NCBI GenBank assembly: GCA_013911715.1
Contig: JACEST010000007.1
Span: 1 to 26,822 of the forward strand
Length of the DNA: 26,822 bases
Source of the DNA: Sphingopyxis sp.
GTDB lineage: Bacteria > Pseudomonadota > Alphaproteobacteria > Sphingomonadales > Sphingomonadaceae
Direction: 5' to 3'
Below, in pieces: positions 24,213 to 26,822 of the stretch. Positions within the stretch are counted from its first letter, which is position 1. The number at the start of each line of letters is the position of its first letter. A program made the position numbers and the translations under genes. The notes below the pieces were generated by a model. The model searched no databases. It saw nothing but the letters and a program-made list of their open reading frames with translations, and was not told where the DNA came from.

Positions 24213-26756
24213 TTATGCTGTGGTTGGTTTCTTCGCCGCTGGTTTCTTAGGCGCCGGTTTTTTCGCCGGTGCCTTTTTCGCCGCCGCCTTTTTCTTCCCC
24301 TTTGCCGCTGGCCCCTTCGCGGCGCGGGCGTCGATCAGCGCGACCGCCTCCTCCGCCGTCATTGCGTCGGGATCAGCCGTCTTGGGGAGCGTCGCGTTCG
24401 TGGTGCCGTCGGTGACATAGGGGCCGAAGCGGCCCGCCATCAGCTTCATTTCACCGCCGCTCACCGGGTGCGCGCCAAAGGTCTTGAGCGGTTCGGTTTT
24501 GCCGCGCCCGCCGCCACTTGCGGCCTCGGCGATTCGGGTGACGGCGGCGTTCATGCCGATTTCGAAAATTTCGAGCGTGCCGGTCAGCTTGGCATATTTG
24601 CCGTCGTGGAGCAGATAGGGGCCATATTTACCGAGACCCGCGAGGATCGGCTTGGCGCTTTCAGGATGCGTGCCCACCTCGCGCGGCAGCGCGAGGAGGC
24701 GCAGGGCGTAGTCGAGGTCAAAATCCTCTGACGGAATATCCTTGGGGATCGAAGATCGTTTCGCCTCTTTCCCCTCGCCCAGCTGGATATAGGGGCCAAA
24801 GCGGCCGCTGCGCTTCGTCACCTCGTCGCCGCTGACCGGATCGGTGCCCATGACTTCGGGGCCGCTATCTTCGCCGTCACCGCCGCCGGGTTGCGCAAAT
24901 TTGCGGGTATATTTGCAATCGGGATAATTGCTGCACGCGATGAAGGGACCGAATTTGCCGCCGCGCAAAGCCAGACTGCCCACAGCGCATTTGGGGCACA
25001 GCCGCGGGTCGCTGCCATCGCCCTTGTCGGGGAAAAGATAGGGGCCGAGGAATTTGTCGAGCTCGGCGGTAATCTCGCTGGGCTTTTGCTCCATCACCTC
25101 GCCGGTGCGCGGTTTGAAATCGCGCCAAAAGGCCTCGAGCACCGCCTGCCACTGCGCACGGCCGCCCGATACATCGTCAAGTTCTTCTTCAAGGTCCGCC
25201 GTATAATCATATTCGACATAGCGGGTGAAAAAGCGTTCGAGAAAGGCGGTCAGCAGCCGCCCGCTTTCTTCGGGGATGAAGCGGTTTTTTTCGACGCGCA
25301 CATAGGCGCGGTCCTTGAGCACCTGCAGGATCGAGGCGTAGGTCGAGGGGCGGCCGATGCCGAGTTCTTCCATTTTTTTGACCAGGCTTGCCTCGCTGTA
25401 ACGCGGCGGCGGCTGGGTTTCATGGCTTTCGACCTCGACGCCCTGTTTGGCCGGCGCATCGCCGCGCGCCATGGCGGGGAGCAGGCGGCTGTCTTCATCC
25501 TCCGCATCATCGCGACCTTCGTCATAAAGCGCGAGGAAGCCGGGGAATTGGACGACCTGTCCCGTAGCGCGGAGCATGACGTTGCCGGTGCCATCCTCCA
25601 ATTCAACGGCGGTACGTTCGAGCCGCGCGGCGGCCATTTGGCTCGCGAGTGCGCGTTTCCAGATCAGCTCGTACAGGCGCGCATGATCGCCGCTGCCCGC
25701 ACTGCTGCGGGAGAACTCGGTCGGGCGGATGGCTTCGTGCGCTTCCTGTGCATTTTTGGCCTTCGACTGATATTGGCGCGGCTTGTCGGGGATATAGCCA
25801 CCATCATAGCGATCAACGATCGCCTTGCGCGCCGCCGAAATCGCGCTGCCATCCATCTGCACGCCGTCGGTGCGCATATAGGTGATCGCGCCATCCTCAT
25901 ACAGCGCCTGCGCGAGCCGCATCGTGTGGCTGGCCGAGAAGCCGAGCTTGCGCGCGGCCTCTTGCTGCAGCGTCGAGGTGGCGAAGGGCGGCGGTGGATT
26001 GCGGGTCAGCGGTTTAGTTTCGACCGAGGTCACGGTGAATTTGCCGCCATTAATGTCGGCCTCGGCGGCGCGCGCGTCAGCCTCTGTGCCGATGGTCAGC
26101 CGTTCGATCTTGTCACCGCGCCAGCGTGCGAGGCGGGCGCGGAACGGCGTGCCGCCCTGTTCAAACAGGCCGGTGACCGACCAATATTGCTGCGTGACGA
26201 ATGCTTCGATTTCGCGCTCGCGCTCGACAATCATCCGCAGCGTGACCGACTGGACCCGGCCTGCCGATTTGGCGCCGGGAAGTTTGCGCCACAGCACCGG
26301 CGACAGGGTGAAGCCGACGAGATAATCAAGCGCGCGGCGGGCGCGATAGGCGTCGATCAAATCCTCGTCGAGCGCGCGCGGATGGGCCATTGCGGTAAGC
26401 ACCGCATCTTTGGTGATGGCGTTGAAGGTGACGCGCGCGACATCGGCGGGCAGCGCCTTTTTGCTGCGCAGCAATTCCTGCACATGCCAGCTGATCGCCT
26501 CGCCCTCGCGGTCAGGGTCGGTCGCGAGGATCAGGCGGGTTGCCGTTTTCGACGCGTCGGATATTTCCTTCATCCGCTTGGTCTTGTCGGCATAGACCTC
26601 CCACTGCATGGCAAAGCCGTCGTCAGGATTTACCGACCCGTCCTTGGGCGGCAGATCGCGGACATGGCCGTATGACGCCAGCACTTTGAAGTCGCGGCCG
26701 AGATATTTTTCGATGGTCTTCGCCTTGGCGGGCGATTCAACGATAACCAGTTGCAT
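24213..26756 (-). CDS. topA: DNA topoisomerase I (type IA)
   Basis: Relaxes negative supercoils through a 5'-phosphotyrosine link. The 847-aa product starts with the Toprim domain: Glu7 (MQLVIVESPAKAKTIEKYLG) and the acidic triad Asp80/Asp82/Glu84 (ATDPDREGE). The catalytic Tyr293 is in AITYMRTDGVQ. HEAIRPTEFSR and ELGIGRPSTYASI are conserved IA motifs. A zinc ribbon follows with Cys587, Cys590, Cys608 and Cys614, then three C-terminal repeats with the FGPY motif (near 653, 711 and 777). The last ~30 residues are a Lys/Ala/Pro tail, common in alphaproteobacterial enzymes and likely DNA-binding. The ATG at 26756 has only a distant AGGA. The 66 nt upstream to the window edge hold nothing I can call. 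Confidence 0.97.
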   Translation of the reverse strand: MQLVIVESPAKAKTIEKYLGRDFKVLASYGHVRDLPPKDGSVNPDDGFAMQWEVYADKTKRMKEISDASKTATRLILATDPDREGEAISWHVQELLRSKKALPADVARVTFNAITKDAVLTAMAHPRALDEDLIDAYRARRALDYLVGFTLSPVLWRKLPGAKSAGRVQSVTLRMIVEREREIEAFVTQQYWSVTGLFEQGGTPFRARLARWRGDKIERLTIGTEADARAAEADINGGKFTVTSVETKPLTRNPPPPFATSTLQQEAARKLGFSASHTMRLAQALYEDGAITYMRTDGVQMDGSAISAARKAIVDRYDGGYIPDKPRQYQSKAKNAQEAHEAIRPTEFSRSSAGSGDHARLYELIWKRALASQMAAARLERTAVELEDGTGNVMLRATGQVVQFPGFLALYDEGRDDAEDEDSRLLPAMARGDAPAKQGVEVESHETQPPPRYSEASLVKKMEELGIGRPSTYASILQVLKDRAYVRVEKNRFIPEESGRLLTAFLERFFTRYVEYDYTADLEEELDDVSGGRAQWQAVLEAFWRDFKPRTGEVMEQKPSEITAELDKFLGPYLFPDKGDGSDPRLCPKCAVGSLALRGGKFGPFIACSNYPDCKYTRKFAQPGGGDGEDSGPEVMGTDPVSGDEVTKRSGRFGPYIQLGEGKEAKRSSIPKDIPSEDFDLDYALRLLALPREVGTHPESAKPILAGLGKYGPYLLHDGKYAKLTGTLEIFEIGMNAAVTRIAEAASGGGRGKTEPLKTFGAHPVSGGEMKLMAGRFGPYVTDGTTNATLPKTADPDAMTAEEAVALIDARAAKGPAAKGKKKAAAKKAPAKKPAPKKPAAKKPTTA

Positions 26757-26822
26757 ATTTTGGGGAAATCCTGCCCTGCTGATACTCTCTCACGTACGCG
26801 CGAGGGTGGCGGGGGGCAATGG

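Overview
The window looks like a chromosomal segment of a high-GC alphaproteobacterium, most likely a sphingomonad (order Sphingomonadales). The grounds are the TonB-dependent receptor, the lepB-rnc-era cluster, the style of the enzymes, and the abundant palindromic repeats carrying TGAGCYTGTCGAA-type arms. This placement is inference from composition and familiar gene style, not from a marker gene.

Layout. Positions 2-2215 (+) hold the C-terminal part of a TonB-dependent outer-membrane receptor, closed by a clear terminator. From about 15.6 kb back to 2.3 kb nearly everything is on the minus strand. In transcription order this block is an extended-SDR reductase, pccB, a 65-aa protein, a decayed copy of the start of mce, a two-gene RHH/coiled-coil cassette, mce, methylmalonyl-CoA mutase, bioB, vapB-vapC, a 90-aa protein, pccA, an MHS-family transporter and alanine racemase. 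Next come gor and pgi (minus), then lepB-rnc-era (plus, with 4-nt overlaps). A 616-nt gap full of repeats follows, then a secreted von Willebrand A protein (minus), another repeat-bearing gap, and topA (minus).

How the genes work together. pccA + pccB + mce + mutase are the complete route propionyl-CoA -> (S)-methylmalonyl-CoA -> (R)-methylmalonyl-CoA -> succinyl-CoA. bioB makes the biotin that PccA carries, and its GTG start overlaps the mutase stop codon. Many junctions in this block are 4-nt stop/start overlaps, so it behaves as a translationally coupled operon into which two accessory modules (vapBC + orf90, and RHH + coiled-coil) have been spliced.

Most unusual points. (1) The first ~14 codons of mce survive as a ghost copy, still joined by an ATGA overlap to the 65-aa gene behind pccB. 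The intact mce lies 709 bp downstream, behind an RHH/coiled-coil gene pair with its own operator-like promoter. (2) Two genes of the same pathway, pccA and the mutase, each carry an in-frame, stop-free element built of four GGGACWGTCCC palindromes arranged as one large hairpin. (3) Nearly every larger gap holds a different family of long inverted repeat, some nested or chimeric.
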